Part shown: one piece after another, positions 1 through 12,337 of the stretch
Numbering within the stretch: the first letter of the stretch is position 1
How the letters are laid out: each line of letters opens with the position of its first letter
The notes under the pieces: model-generated
Told to the model about the DNA's origin: nothing
Databases searched by the model: none
What the model saw: the letters and a program-made list of their open reading frames with translations, nothing else
Assembly: GCF_000276665.1 (NCBI RefSeq)
Contig: NW_004955480.1
Coordinates: 6,457,862 to 6,521,861, forward strand
Direction of reading: 5' to 3'
Source: Chinchilla lanigera
Taxonomy: Eukaryota > Chordata > Mammalia > Rodentia > Chinchillidae
DNA: 64,000 nucleotides
Program-made: the position numbers and the translations under genes

Positions 1-29
1 TGTTGGAAAATAGTCTTGGCATTTCCTTA

Positions 30-515
30 AATGGATAAACAGCATATATCTTCTGGCCAGCAGTTCTATTCCTAAACTTATATCTAATAAAAATTTGTAT
101 GGGAAGGTACCTAGAAACATTATTTATAATAGCCAAAATTGGAAACAAAGTAAATGTCCATAGACTGAGGGATGGATAAATAAGTGTATAAAACACAATG
201 GGGGGTGCTGGGGATTTAACTCAGCAGCACAGCACCTGCCTAGCAAGCTCAAGGTCGTGAGTTTGATTCCCGGTACAAAAAAAAAAAAAAAAAAAACGAA
301 AAAACAAACAAACAGGAAAAAAAAAAAAAAAACCCACAATGGGAAAGTAGTGGTTAAGAAATTCAGGGTTTTTTTTTTGACATGATGAGAATATCCTAAA
401 ATTGATTGTGGTGATGATTGTATATTTCCAGATATACTGAAAACCATTGAATTGTTTTGTGACTGAGTTCTCTGGTACATTAATTATATCCCAATAAAAC
501 TTATAATTAAAACAA
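30..515 (+). mobile_element. Old L1 3' end, interrupted by an ID SINE
   Basis: The piece at 120-200 has the typical end of L1 ORF2 ('ttataatagccaaaattgga', then the '...atggataaat' motif). After the ID insertion, the piece at 345-515 looks like an L1 3' UTR (gtggtgatgattg, aaccattgaattgt). It is degraded and has no coding capacity. Confidence 0.7.
203..334 (+). mobile_element. ID SINE (tRNA-Ala derived)
   Basis: Shows an A box (ggggatttaactcag), a B box (gtgagtttgattccc) and an A-rich tail. It is flanked by direct repeats cacaatggg at 194-202 and 335-343, and it sits inside an old L1. Confidence 0.88.
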
Positions 516-609
516 ACCTATAGTGAGTCTTGTCAGTCTCTTGTTTAAATCTAGTTTTGAACTAAGTCCTAGTGAATTTACCCCATAAACAAATTAAAAA
601 ATCAGTCCA

Positions 610-905
610 TCTCCATTCTCCATTTCCACTTCTACCCTTTCCAAGACTCCCTCCCCGTTGTGCCCAGCTCCCAAGGTGACCTCCAGACTCATCTTGTGGT
701 CCTCGCCTGCTTTCTCACATTGTGGCTAAAAAATTGTCTTTTCAGTATAAATCAGAGCATGTCATTCTCCATTTAGAACTCACCTGTTTCTTCTCTTGGG
801 ATAAAATTGCAATTTTACTTGGAATAAAATGTATTCACCTATAATAAACTGGTGACTACGTCATCCCCTCTTTCACACCAGCCTTCTTCCAGGCCCTCAA
901 ATAAA
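610..905 (+). mobile_element. L2 LINE fragment
   Basis: Ancient L2-like text: 'tcagagcatgtcattctcc', 'cacaccagccttcttccagg' and the intervening pyrimidine-rich segment follow the usual order in L2. Identified by recognition only. Confidence 0.6.
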
Positions 906-1299
906 CGGTCACCTCCCTATCACTTAATCACATATCTGTATTTTTCGTCATACTGGTGTCATTCAAGTGCGGAGTGAGACTTTAAAACACAGGTAAAACA
1001 ATCTGAGCTCAGAATCTTTTAAAGTATCAAAACTTTTTTCACTTCTCTGTCACACCTATCTTAATACAAGTTTTTTTGTTTAGCAACTTGCCTGTATAGA
1101 GTCTTTCTGAAACACTTAGCCCAGTTTCCATAAGAACAACTTTCTTTTCAGATGCATACATACTTGATGTAATTACATCACTACAATATAAATACTACTG
1201 CCATGAACACCTGACAGTGTGAACAAGGAAAGGACAAGGAGTACTACTCTGTCTTCATGATGATTGAATGGGGACGGGTGAAAGACATTCTGCTGTTTG

Positions 1300-1646
1300 G
1301 ATACAAGATGAGGTATCTGGTACTATCTGGCTGCCCTAAATCTAGTGGCAAATGGTCTTATAAGAGAAAGGCAGCAGCAGATTTGGGACAGAAGAGAAGT
1401 CACAGAAGAGGAGACATCGAAGAAGAGAAGGCCGTTTGATAAGGAGACTGAGGCAGGGATTTGGTCAACACCAGACTGAGGATCATCAAAGCAAGGAACA
1501 GCTGGAGCTACCAGAAGCCAAAAGAGGCAAAGAGCAGAACGTTCCCATGAGCCTCGGAAGGGAGCAGACCAGCAGTCACCTAGATTTTCGAATTCTGGCC
1601 CCTATAATTGTGAAAGAATAAAGTTCTGTTGTTTTAAATCAATGGT
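1300..1646 (+). mobile_element. MLT1-type MaLR LTR (3' part)
   Basis: Contains the MLT1 landmarks 'tcttataagagaaag', the agaag/gaggag-rich middle and the 3' end 'gaataaagttctgttgtttt'. The short open frames here are chance frames in the LTR. Confidence 0.72.
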
Positions 1647-1662
1647 GGCTAACCTTTTAGAG

Positions 1663-1809
1663 CAGTGGTAGTGAACGTATGGCACATGTGCCTTGGTAGG
1701 CCTATTATATCATTGAAAGCTCTGAAAGGTTCGCCGTCACTGTCCTAGAGCTTTCAGCAATAACAAATGGCCTGCCTGTGGCGTGCATGTCATAGGTTCT
1801 CCACCACTG
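1663..1809. mobile_element. Short hAT DNA transposon (URR1-like MITE)
   Basis: A 147-bp element bounded by imperfect inverted termini. It starts cagtggtagtgaacgtatgg and ends ataggttctccaccactg. Flanking 8-mers ttttagag (1655-1662) and ttttaagc (1810-1817) agree at six of eight positions, as expected for a decayed hAT target duplication. Termini and size match the rodent URR1 group; the family name is from memory. Confidence 0.75.
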
Positions 1810-2051
1810 TTTTAAGCCATCACTAGATTCCTGGTAGCTTACTATGTAGTCACTGAAAATAAATATACTCAATTTCACATTGGCTCCCTCTTCACTACCA
1901 AAAGGTTCCTGCTTCTCACCCCTTATTTAAATTCTCCTTTGAGAATCATCAGAATTAACCAAGCAGTTAACAACAACAAAAAAAATCAGGCCAGTGAGTT
2001 AAAATCTTTGGGTGGGACTTGAACAACTAGAAATTTTTAAAACTCTACTGT

Positions 2052-2142
2052 GGGGCTGGGGATTAATTCAGTGATAGAGTGCTTCCTAGTATGTGCAAGG
2101 CCCTGGGGTTCTATCCCCAACACCTCCAAAACAAACAAAGGA
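2052..2142 (+). mobile_element. Older ID-related tRNA SINE
   Basis: Begins ggggctggggattaattcag and has 'gggttctatcccc' as a B box, then an AC-rich tail. It differs from the young ID copies in the middle ('gagtgcttcctagtatgtgc') and is probably an older subfamily. Confidence 0.75.
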
Positions 2143-3688
2143 ACACAAAATTCCACCGGTTGAGGCCCACGATCTGATTCTGAAACCATTGCAGCAGCTC
2201 CCTACCCTCTCACCTGGCCCTGAACTTACACTGTGTAGGAGGAGAGAGACTGTGCATTTTACTAGAAGCTCTTTAGAGCAGAGCTTCTCATTTGTGTCAG
2301 GGTTAACACAATGGCTGGGTTCAGTTGTACCCGTTCACACACAGGAGGTCAAGGGTGAGCCCTAAGAATTTGCATTTTTAAATAAGCTCCCGGGTATCCA
2401 GTACACCTGTTTGGCCTTAGCTCCTTGAGATGGTCAGGGTTCTTTTCTTAGCCTTCCTCATCTTTAAACTCCCAACCACTTTTAGCATCCTGCCCTGTTG
2501 TCAGTAATATGCAGTAGTATGAATTGGATTACTTTGAATTGTCAAACCTTGAACTTAAGCCAGTGACCTCATCTTATACTTTTAAAAAATATACCCATAG
2601 TGATTAATGCCACAACACATAGGATGACTGCAAGCGCTTAAAGGGAAGACTTGCCAACAAAACTTCCATCTGTGAGGGGCTATAAGGCATCACTGATGCC
2701 AGCACATCCCTGGAAATGCCAAGGAGGCGAAGATGGCAGAACTCCTAAGGAAGTATTGCACATGCTTCAGTGAACTGTTCCAGGTTGGAGGAGCAGTTCG
2801 GACAAGGGTCTTGTGGAGTACTAAATGATGCCCAGTAAACTGCTCTGTGAAGGAGAGCAAACTCTGTGTAATTATGTAGGTTTGGGCCCAGAGCTAAATT
2901 ACTCCAGGCAGTAAAAGAATTAAACCGTTCCCTGAGCAGTCCTCCCTCGTCTTTCCCCTCCTGCTGTGTTCAGTGTCTTAAATAGGCATTTGACTGAACA
3001 CAGTTTAAAGGTTTTAGCCTGCTCAGTTTACACGCGTGTCTTGGTCTAGTTCTGCACTCTGCTGATGATGTTGCTATGATTAGGATGACAGCAACATTTG
3101 TAGGTGACAGCAGAGTAAGGAGCACGTAGATAGGTAGTAGGGAGAGAGGAGCTTAAGAAGCAATCTGTTCACACTTTGAAACTTTAGGTTGTCTAGACTG
3201 GTTTTGCTAAGGCCAAAGCAGTTCCAGGGAAGTGAATAAGAACCTGCCTCTGGCTTAGGTTCATTTTCCTGCCAGGGCAGTCTGCCCTTGAAAACTGTGC
3301 CCCTCGAACATCTGCTGTTCCTTGCACTTGCAAGCTCATTAATGGCATTCCCCCCAGAGACCCAGAAATAGCAAATTCCATTAAAGGGCTTATCATTAAA
3401 TACAATGCAGCTCTTTATGTGGGAGAAGGATGGCCTCGGAGTGAGAGTCCATTAGGGCTCTGGGCTGGAAAAAATGGGTCAGCTCTCTTTTAAGGGAGAA
3501 ATTAATACAGCAGACTCTTGCCAACATCCATCTTGCAAAGCTTCTGCTGCCAAAGTGTGCTCATGCAGACTTGCTATTCCTGTCCTCAGGCCCCTGGAGC
3601 AGAGCCTGTTTGTCCCGAGGAAGACTATCAAATTATTTGGCGACAGCCTAAATAAATACGAAAGGAGAGATTAGAACCAAGCAGGCTT
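2143..3688. other. Repeat-poor intronic stretch
   Basis: No transposon family is recognised with confidence in this 1.5 kb, and no convincing coding frame. The part at about 2880-3680 has AT-rich, homeodomain-site-like words (attaaat, aattattt, taaataaatac) among unique sequence. It could be conserved non-coding DNA, but only an alignment could show that. Confidence 0.4.
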
Positions 3689-3700
3689 TGTGTGTGTGTG

Positions 3701-3735
<35 letters not shown>
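3689..3735. repeat. (TG)n microsatellite
   Basis: About 23 TG units with a single c interruption (tgtgcgtg). Confidence 0.97.
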
Positions 3736-3738
<3 letters not shown>

Positions 3739-4927
3739 GGGGTGGAGGAGAGGGTGTGAATATAATCTAAACCAAGCTGCAGCAAAGCAAAACTAAGCAG
3801 TAACTCCTTTCTCCTTTGGTACTCCATGAGCTGTTGCTTATTGACAAATCCATGAGCTGCTGTCCCCAGGAACAGCTGTTACAGAGATGTTTGCTTTCAG
3901 TTTAGGAGGTCAGTGTTCCAAAGGACTGTCCAGTGCCCAGTCTTCTCACTGTGACTTAGACAAGCTGAAGCACCATGCATGGAAGGACCTTGGCCGCTGA
4001 GGTTGACCAGCAAGAGAAACACTAGCACTGAACAAAGTAGGATCCAGGAGACGAATTGAGAGTAGCTACGGACATTGTGGTCAGAAAACTTAGACAACAC
4101 AGGACTGAATTGTGCACGTGTCTGCAGTGGGGGAGCTGGCCAACTGTGTAGACTAGGGCAGTGAGGGCTTCCAGAAGGTGCAACAGTTCAGAAGTGAAGG
4201 GAGCTGGCAGTTGGAAGTAGGCACTGTGTCCAAATCCATAGCATCCCCAGCCGGTAAGATATGGGCAAGAAGACCCAACTCCACAGAAGGAGGGAGTTGA
4301 CAGAGTACTGCATTCTTAGCAAACAACAGAATCTAAGGGGACTGTAAGACATCCAAGGAGAGGTCCTATAGGCAATTCGATGTGTAGTTGTGCTAGTTTG
4401 GGTGTTTGCATGTTCAGCAAATAGCTGCTGTTCCTGTCTCCCTTTGCAACTCCATGAGGAGAGATTCTTGCGACTTGCTTTGGTCTCTAGAACATTAGAG
4501 GATGTGAACACAGGCAGAGGCTTTGAATGAGCTCATTTATGTAGCTCAGTGATTTCCACTTGAAGAAATGGCACTGAGTGGCCACTGTCTACAGCCTGGC
4601 CCTAGTGGGGGCCTACAGCACCTGCTTCCACCGAGATGACCTGAGGCTGGAAGCCTATGGAAGATCCATCAGCTGAGCTCAGCCTAGACCAGTTCAAGAC
4701 CTCTTAGCCCAGGAAGGAGACTGCAGGGAGGTGACAGGGAGCTCCGGTGACACTAGTGCTGCAGAATCCGAGGGAAGTGAGCCTTTCAAGATGAGTGTTG
4801 ACTGGTGGAGGGAGTACAGAAAAGTAAAGTGGATTGAGACCTGGGATAAGAAGAGTGTTGGTCAGTGGTACCCTGAGTGTCAGTGGAGTGCTGGGCCAGC
4901 ATTGGGAGAACCAGATGTCGGTGTCTC
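3736..4927. other. Unassigned intronic DNA
   Basis: Contains only short chance frames. I see no clear repeat family and no gene signal. Confidence 0.4.
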
Positions 4928-4929
4928 TA

Positions 4930-5398
4930 TCAGTCTGTATAGCTGCCATAACAGAAAACCACAAATGGTATGGCTTAAATGACACATTTATTTCTCACCA
5001 CTGTGGAAGCTGGAAGACCAAGTTCAAGGAGCACGCTGATGTGGGAGGGCATTTTTCCCGTCTTGCAGACCCGACTGCAAGTCTCCATGTGGTCTTTCCT
5101 CTGTGCACACATTAGCAGAGCTCTGGAGTATCTTCCTCTTCCAGTCTAACTGGGTGTGAGTCCTACAGTTAAGACTTAGTTTAACCTTAAGGACCTCAAA
5201 GGAGGCCCTACTACCAAATACAGTCATAGGGCTTACATATATTTACTTACTTTTTGTGTGTGTGTGTGGTACCAGGGATTGAACTCAGGACTATGCGCTT
5301 GCCAGGCAGGTGCTTGTGCCACTGAGCTATATCCCCAGCCCAGGCTTACATATATTTACATGGAAGATGAGGGAGCACAATTCAGTCCATTACAGCAT
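4930..5398 (-). mobile_element. MLT1-type MaLR LTR, antisense, with nested ID
   Basis: Minus-strand MLT1 landmarks in order: 'gtatagctgccataacagaa', 'cacatttatttctcacc', 'accaaatacagtca' and the end 'cacaattcagtccattacag'. The ID SINE at 5247-5342 splits it. Confidence 0.82.
5247..5342 (-). mobile_element. ID SINE, antisense
   Basis: Reads accagggattgaactcagga...ctatatccccagccc in reverse orientation. It has a perfect 17-bp duplication ggcttacatatatttac at 5230-5246 and 5343-5359, so it inserted after the MLT1 LTR it interrupts. Confidence 0.95.
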
Positions 5399-5994
5399 AA
5401 CAAGATTAGATTCTGTTTTTCTACTGGCTAGAACACTCTCTGAATTTCGCTTAGGCTCCCTGTCCATATCTCTCTAATATGCATGGTATTCACCTTATGT
5501 ATGTACTTCAGGGCTGCTACAAGGAGAAAGTGAAATAAAAAATCACTGTTGTGTCTGGAAGGTTTACCAGGAACGCAAAAATTTGCTTGATCCTTGCAAA
5601 AGGGATCCTGTTTGAACACGTGTATCAGATTCCATCCTCTTTCTCCCTGTGGGGCTGGATGGCACACCTGTTTCTGCGCTGGCTGTTTTTACCGCCTCGA
5701 TGCTGCTTGGGAAGAGGGGTTCTTCACCTGCACCTGCTCATTTCTGCCGCTGCTCCTGCTGCCTGCCTGATTCAGGCTGGAAGGAGGAAGACAGCTCTCC
5801 CCTCTGGCTTCCAGCTCTTTCAGTGGAGCCATAAGGGCACTCCCCAGCCTTCTGTTTCTTATTCTTTTACCTCTGGAGGAATTAGCTGCTTGTTTCTGAG
5901 GTTTCTGAGATCCTCTGCGAGACGACACAGAAGGGTGGCCACCCTGAGCTATTTTTTCAGCTGACAGTGAGCCAGGGCCCAGCATCGGCTCAAG

Positions 5995-6205
5995 GCAGGC
6001 TTCTCAACCTAAGCACGACTGACACTTTGGGCCGGACAGTGCTCTGGTGTCGGAGCTGCCCTTTGCACTGTAGGATGCTTAGCAGCATCCGCGGCCTTAA
6101 CTTCCTGATACCAGTGGTCCTTTTCCACTTGCGGCAACCAAAAATGTCTCCAGAGAGTGCCACAGTCAGGGAGAGGGGGCTGTGCAAATCAGTTGCTGAA
6201 GACCA
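5995..6205 (-). mobile_element. MARNA-like mariner remnant
   Basis: Reverse-orientation landmarks 'ggcttctcaacctaagcac', 'tgtaggatgcttagcagcat' and 'caaaaatgtctccagagagt' follow the order of the MARNA mariner-derived repeat. The family name is from memory. Confidence 0.65.
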
Positions 6206-8080
6206 TGACTGAGGATGAGACGCTTGTCTGACAGGGCAAAGCAGTCCTTGGCACTGACTTTGAAAAGGTTTGAGCTTACTATGGCCTAATAACTGAAAGT
6301 CCCAGAGTCCTCTGGAGAAGGGAATCTCTTCTAGGAAGCCCACAGGCTCTCATGCAAATGAGATGACTCTTTCTGGTAATCTGAGGAAGATTTAGACTCT
6401 TATTTTCTCTAGATTTTTTTTTTTTATTCTAAGTGCTCTGAAAATTTAAAGGGCACTTCACACCTAACTAGCAATGCCAAACAATGTTACATGCATAACC
6501 TATACCAGGAGATGTGTCCATGTGTCTCGTTTGAGAGGGGGAGAGAGAGACAGAGACAAAAACGAGAATGGGGCAGTGATGTGGCCTCCTATCAGGACGT
6601 CTGAATTTAATTATCTGATGGATCTTGAACCTTTATTTCTCCAGAGCTTCAGTTCTTTACCTGCAAAATTGATTACTATAGCTGTGGACCTATTAATCTC
6701 CACATCCACACTGGGGACGTTTCTAAGCTTAGGTGAGAATTTGTATATGACTTCTTAACAAAGTGAGCATGTCATGAAATGCTGGGATGTTTAGGGAACC
6801 CACTGGGAGGCAAAGTAAAGAGCCCAGCAGTGCAGTCAAGGCTGCACATCAGCACCCAGCACAGATGTCTGGAACCTTTGAAAGTTACCAAACAGATTCC
6901 TTAGATTCTTGACCTGACCAGTTTGGGAGCTAGTACCCATCTTGACCTGTGGACTTGGTAACTAAGTGACATAATGAATGGCTATAAATCACCACTGAGG
7001 TGGCTGAAGTTTCATTGAATGATCTTTAAGAATTTAAGAGCCTTATATCTAAGTGCTGCTTGCTGAGCTCTGAGCTTTACAAGTGTCACACTATCACCAG
7101 TGCTGCAAGAAAGTCTGCCACCCCAAACCACTGCAGAGGTTGTCTTTGGGAGAGTGGCGTTCACTTGTCCACCGTGGGACAATGTGTGCGGAGGAGCAGG
7201 ATGGAACATTGGGATGATGAGCTGATCGGCAAACAGATCCAAGAACGTGCTAGAGAGGGTGGGAGGAACAGAAGGCTGTCCTCTTAAAACCAGAAAGGTG
7301 GGTAGCACTGGGATTCCCAGTCTACATTTAATGAAGGTTCAAGTCACATTTCCTTTGAATTTCGAGTCTGCCCAATCTGATGTCAGACTTATACTGCTTC
7401 TGAGAGAAGATAAACTGAATTTCAAATGCATTACCTGTACACCTGGGCTAAGTTCTGAACTGGCCCAAAGGGGCTTGTCTACTTTTTCTCCACCCTTTCT
7501 CAACCATCTTTTATTCTAATTTGTATTAAGCTCCATTGATATTTTTCTCTCCCCTCCCCAAGATCAGGTAAATAAAATCAAACACTATGATCAGTGTACC
7601 AGAGTTTCCTAGCTCTAGAGTGCTTTGGAAAGGAATGTGTTGCTGTGATCCCTGACGGTGTGCAGCTGTCACTCAAGCCTCCCCCCTGCTAAGTGCCATT
7701 TAACGGTCTTCTCCGCGACTGATATTTATCACTCCTTTCACTTCGCTGTGGGAACACCCTCACTTATGCAGTAAAAATGACAACACAGCTTTCTGCAGAT
7801 GCTTCAGTGGGCATGAGAGGTCAAACTATCTCTTCTTCTTGCCTTGGAAAAAATTAGACCTGTCACATTTCTAGAACAGACACAAAACCGGGCCTGAAAT
7901 ATGTCCCAACAGCAGACAGCAACTTGGCTGCTGCTCTGGGGAGGGCAGGGGGTAAACTATGTGGCTGGCACTAGGATGCAGAGAAACAACTCCAGGCTCT
8001 CTGAACTTTCTTCCAGTACTGAATAAATGATCACTGATGCTAAGCTGCTGCTAAGATTTATCACAGTACACTTCCGCTTC
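6206..8080. other. Unassigned intronic DNA
   Basis: A weak MIR-like segment may lie near 6610-6730. The remainder holds no repeat I can name and no coding signal. Confidence 0.35.
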
Positions 8081-8097
8081 TAAAAATATGCAGGTTA

Positions 8098-8245
8098 CCA
8101 CCGGGTGTGGTGGCGCATGCCTGTAATCCCAGCACTAGGGAGGCTGAGGCAGGAGGATCCTTGCAAGTTCGAGACCAGCCTGGGCTACAAAGTGAGCTCA
8201 AGGCCAGCCTGAACTGCATAGTGAGATCCTGTCTCAAAAAGACAA

Positions 8246-8280
<35 letters not shown>
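8098..8280 (+). mobile_element. B1-type SINE with AAAT tail
   Basis: A full-length 7SL-derived element: gtggtggcgcatgcctgtaa, an internal quasi-duplication (ctacaaagtgagctcaaggc) and a (AATA)n tail at 8245-8280. The flanking duplication taaaaatatgca[g/a]gtta is at 8081-8097 and 8281-8297 with one mismatch, so it is fairly recent. Confidence 0.93.
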
Positions 8281-8281
<1 letters not shown>

Positions 8282-8316
8282 AAAAATATGCAAGTTATGT
8301 CCCCTTTAAGGTTGCT

Positions 8317-8359
8317 CTGTGTGTGTGTGTGTGTGTGTATGTGTGTGTGTGTATGTGTG
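8317..8359. repeat. (TG)n microsatellite
   Basis: TG units interrupted by two TA steps. Confidence 0.93.
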
Positions 8360-8424
8360 CTCCTGACAAGAGCAACAAGATTTAATCTTCTATGTGCCTT
8401 GAGCTGGAAATGATGTAAAGATAG

Positions 8425-8525
8425 TATCATCGTTCTACTGCTTCATAAGGTGGAGACCAGAGGGTCTCAGAGACTTCTCTGAAGTCACACAACCACTTAC
8501 AGGCAGAGCAGGTCTACTGGGAGTT
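8425..8525 (-). mobile_element. MIR remnant
   Basis: The core 'gaagtcacacaaccacttac' with preceding 'gagaccagagggtctcagag' matches MIR in reverse orientation. It is degraded. Confidence 0.5.
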
Positions 8526-9245
8526 TGGGGACAGGAAGCATTAGTTACGTTTTGGGCGTGTTGAGGTTGGGAGTCTTGTAAGACATCCACCTCCCAATGT
8601 CAAGGAGGCAGTGGGGTACCTTTAATGGTCCTTTAAGTGAGGTCAGAGTTTGAGTTATAAGTTTGGGAGAAGACACTATTTATTAACACACATGCGTGCA
8701 TATTTTAAGCCCAATTCTAGAGTGTGCTATAGAGACTGGAAAGCTGACAACTTTCTCAGAATTCCTTGCAGCTAAATTTCTTTGTGTGATTCTGGTTGTA
8801 CAAATCAAGAACTCTCAAACAAGTCTTTTGTTATTATTTACATAACACTCCTCTATGAAATTTAAAATATGTACAACATTAGAGGTAGTACTGTAATGCA
8901 TTCACATTGCTCAGCCTCAAAAATTATCAATGAGTGTGAATCTTCTTTGTCTAGACCAATATCTAGTACCTATGTCTCATTATTTTATAGTAACCTCAAA
9001 GGTATTTCAAATATAAGTATTTCAGTGTATATCTCTGAAAGATAACCTTTCTTGTTATAGCATATGACATATCCATAGTACCATTAGCTCAATAATAAAA
9101 CAGTAAATCCTTAGTATCACAAAATATCTGGTCATTGTTCATGTTTAACTCATATCTTCTCCTAGTACATACACTATTTCGTGGTTTTGTCTCATAATAT
9201 TTTTATAGTTTTTGAATTAGGATTCTACTAAGATTTATATTTTCT

Positions 9246-9336
9246 TTCTTTTTTTTTTCTGATGCCAGGAATCAAACTCTCCACCTTGTGCTTGCCAGGC
9301 AGGTGCTTATGCCACTGAGCTAGATCCCCAGCCCCT
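9246..9336 (-). mobile_element. ID SINE, antisense
   Basis: Reverse ID body ending ctagatccccagcccc. Perfect target duplication gatttatattttct at 9232-9245 and 9337-9350. Confidence 0.95.
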
Positions 9337-9389
9337 GATTTATATTTTCTAATTGGTTGACAGGTCTTGTAGGTTCCTCTTAATCTGCA

Positions 9390-9391
<2 letters not shown>

Positions 9392-9437
<46 letters not shown>

Positions 9438-9439
9438 AC
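9392..9439. repeat. (CA)n microsatellite
   Basis: About 24 CA units with one A interruption near the end. Confidence 0.96.
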
Positions 9440-9870
9440 TTCTTTTTCTTGTGCTTATTTAAGAAAACTTGATTGTCCTGTAGCTTCCAGCAGTTTGGAT
9501 TTTTCCTATTCTTCCTTTATGATGTTCTTTAATACATTGTTCTGTCACTTTTTTTTCCTGTAAACCACTAGTTATCTGTAGAAAATTGATTAGTTTAGGG
9601 TTCATATTGTTGGCAAGAAAACACCATTGGAACTGGAGTGAACTTCCATCAGGAGGAATATAGTGTCTGATTTTCTTTTCTCTGATGTTAGCAGTTTTTG
9701 GAAAAGATTGCTAGACCATTATTTCACTAGAGGTTGCAAAATAATGATTTATGGACTATCATCCTCTCTTCATTCATAGCTAAAATATTTTTATAAAGAA
9801 AAACTTCTTTAAAAAAGAAAACACTTCTCATCAACTATTTGGTTATCTAGTGATACAGTTTACATTGTAA

Positions 9871-11384
9871 AAGCAAAATACATGGTTAATTACGTCTCTT
9901 TGAATACTTGCTTTCAAAATGACGGCATGTTTCTCTCCAAAGGTGACCAATGAGGTTTTTACTTGAGCAATGAGGTTTTTATTTTATGCTTATAAATTTG
10001 TGCTAAGCTCATTTAATGTCTCAATTTATAGCAGTTGTTCTTTGTGGCAAATTGACTGATTTTTTTTTTTTTTATTAGAAGAATCCTCTTTAAGTGTCGG
10101 CTCCTGAATCCTGTGGACTTAGCCTCAGTAATTTTTGACAGCATCCTTGCTTTCTCCTTGTTTGCTGCGGCAAAATATTTTAGACTCATCCTGTTGTTTT
10201 CCTACCTCTGGATTTCAATTCAGCCATTGTCCCAAGATACTCTCGTTTCTTTTTTCTGGGAAGTGCTAATTAAAGGTCATAGTTTGTATGCTGAATGTGT
10301 CCACTGCTACTAGATAATTATCATCTGTGGGGTTTTTTTTGAAGAAAATAACGTATTTTTTTAAAAAACAGCACGAGTTCATACTGATATTTTCATTCAC
10401 ATGCTTATAAATAAGTAAAAAGTATTAAAAATATCTCCTTTTCTTCACTTTGAAAATTTCAGTTTCCAAGGAAATACTGGCTTATTTCATAATATATATT
10501 AAAAAGTCTTAGAGTCATGATAGAATACTATCAGCAGTAATGTGATTATTGAAAAAAATTTCTATGGCTAAGGGCGTGGGTGTCTGTGTGTTTGTCGTCC
10601 TTTGGTGTCTTAGGTCTATTCCACCATGGATGTAAGGGTAAAATTCTATTCTGAAGATCTAAATTTTACATTTTCAGTGTTCCTACATGTATGTGTATGT
10701 GTGTATTTGCTACTATTGTAAGTAGAATACTATAATAATCATTCCTTAAATCTTAATTTTTCTGATGCTTATTTTTTATAATTGGGAAATCTCCTGAATC
10801 ATACTTTCAGCCTGGTCAATTTTTAAAGGCCTCTAGAAAGTGACTGCACCCCAACAATCTCTTGGAGCAGCCCATCCTAGTACTCAATAAGACTTTTCTC
10901 TGAATTACTTGATTGTAGGGAATTATCGACAACAGAAGAACTGATTTAATTGTGTGGGAAAATCATTTTATAGCTAAATTTAAAATAATGCTGGGTTCCA
11001 TTTACATAAATTTAAACTTTTTTATTCAAATAAAATGTATGTACAGAGAAGCTTTTTAAAAACCTTGTCTTAATAAAATTTGGTCTTATAAATTCACACT
11101 GATTCACGTATTCCTAAAACACTTTTAAGATCCCTGTGCGCTAGATACTGGATCAGGAATAAGACATGTTCCCTGCCCTGACGAGCCTCATGATAAATTA
11201 GGGAACAAACGAATAATGAAACCAGCAATAACAAGTGGATTCTGCTGGTCGTGAGGTAACAGAGACTTTGGGGGGTGAATGGAGCACGAAGGAGGGGCCC
11301 CGGTGGAGTAGGGGGAGGAATAACTAATGTTAGGGCGGGGGTCCGACACCTGTGAGAGGAAACTGCAGCAAAAACCCAGCTAAA
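9871..11384. other. AT-rich repeat-poor intronic stretch
   Basis: Sequence that is mostly unassigned and clearly AT-rich. A direct repeat caatgaggtttttA occurs twice at about 9948 and 9968. Only chance open frames are present (for example 10113-10313). Confidence 0.35.
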
Positions 11385-11560
11385 AGAAAGATTTGTGCTA
11401 ATATTGTTCAGACCATTTTTCATGCCTATATCTTGTACTCTGAGTAACTGTTTTGAAAATAACAATGCGCAATGTTTTAACCAGTGTTACTCTCCTATCA
11501 CCTTATTTTGAAATTTGGGAGTTTTTTTCTCTTTAAAATAAAATTGTCGAAACCAGCCGA
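11385..11560 (+). mobile_element. Lineage L1 3' UTR fragment
   Basis: 'gtgctaatattgt', 'catgcctatatcttgtactc' and 'gagtaactgttttgaaaat' are shared, in the same order, with the L1 copies at 20290-21040 and (in reverse) 27002-27376. All three therefore come from one L1 3' UTR family. Confidence 0.7.
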
Positions 11561-12337
11561 CAAAATTGAAAGAACATTTCAGCGTGGCTAACTGAAGGCT
11601 GGGCAAGTGAAGCACTGCAGACAAATTAGAAGTAGCTGCTGTCTTCAAGGCAAAGAGCTGAGGTTAAGAGAGGAAGTTGGTTATCAATCAAAGTGTTCCA
11701 CTCGAGAAGGCTGGTGTTTGCTTTAATCTGTAGTGTACTTTTTATTTTAACAAGTGCAGCTATCTTGGATTCACTGCAAGACAAAGCTTTTTGGGGGGTG
11801 ACAGTATTAGATTTATGAAGTGCAGTCATCTCTCAGTTCAGGGATTCATCTGCAATTGTCATTGCTTCTCTGACTTGTAGAAAGTGTCTTTCTGTTCTTT
11901 TATCCTTTTAAAATAATATAGTGAGTTTTGTGTAGTGGACTATTGCAGTGCTGTGGGCCTCCACCTATGGTCTGATTTTGAGCTGCATTTCTACCCTCAG
12001 TCCATGAAAGTGAAGCCACACTTTAAAAGGAAATGTAGCCTGTTGACATCTCCAGGGATTCCTTCCCACGTTAATAATGTGACCCTCCGTGATCAAAGCA
12101 AAAGCCAACGCACTCACCCACCTGCTCGAACACGGATCATTTTCATCAGCTCTTCCACCCATCAGATCTTCTACCTGGCCAACCCTACACCTTTCCTCCT
12201 ACCTACCTACCTCCCCATCTTGCTGTCCATTTACTCACCCATTAACCCTTGTCAGACATGGGTTCAAAATCCTCCTGAAATTCCAGTTCCCAAACCCTGA
12301 TTCTCAGTTCTTTTGGGGGCGTAGTGGGAGTTCGGTG

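Larger units (their letters stand above)
9200..9870 (-). mobile_element. Old L1 (L1M) fragment, antisense
   Basis: Words such as 'cactagaggttgcaaaataa' and 'ctcatcaactatttggttat' are typical of antisense L1M 3' regions. It carries a nested ID and a CA tract and has no coding capacity. The boundaries are approximate. Confidence 0.6.

Noticed and set aside
1257..1621. Two short consecutive plus-strand frames
   Set aside because: They lie in an MLT1 LTR and show no protein family features.
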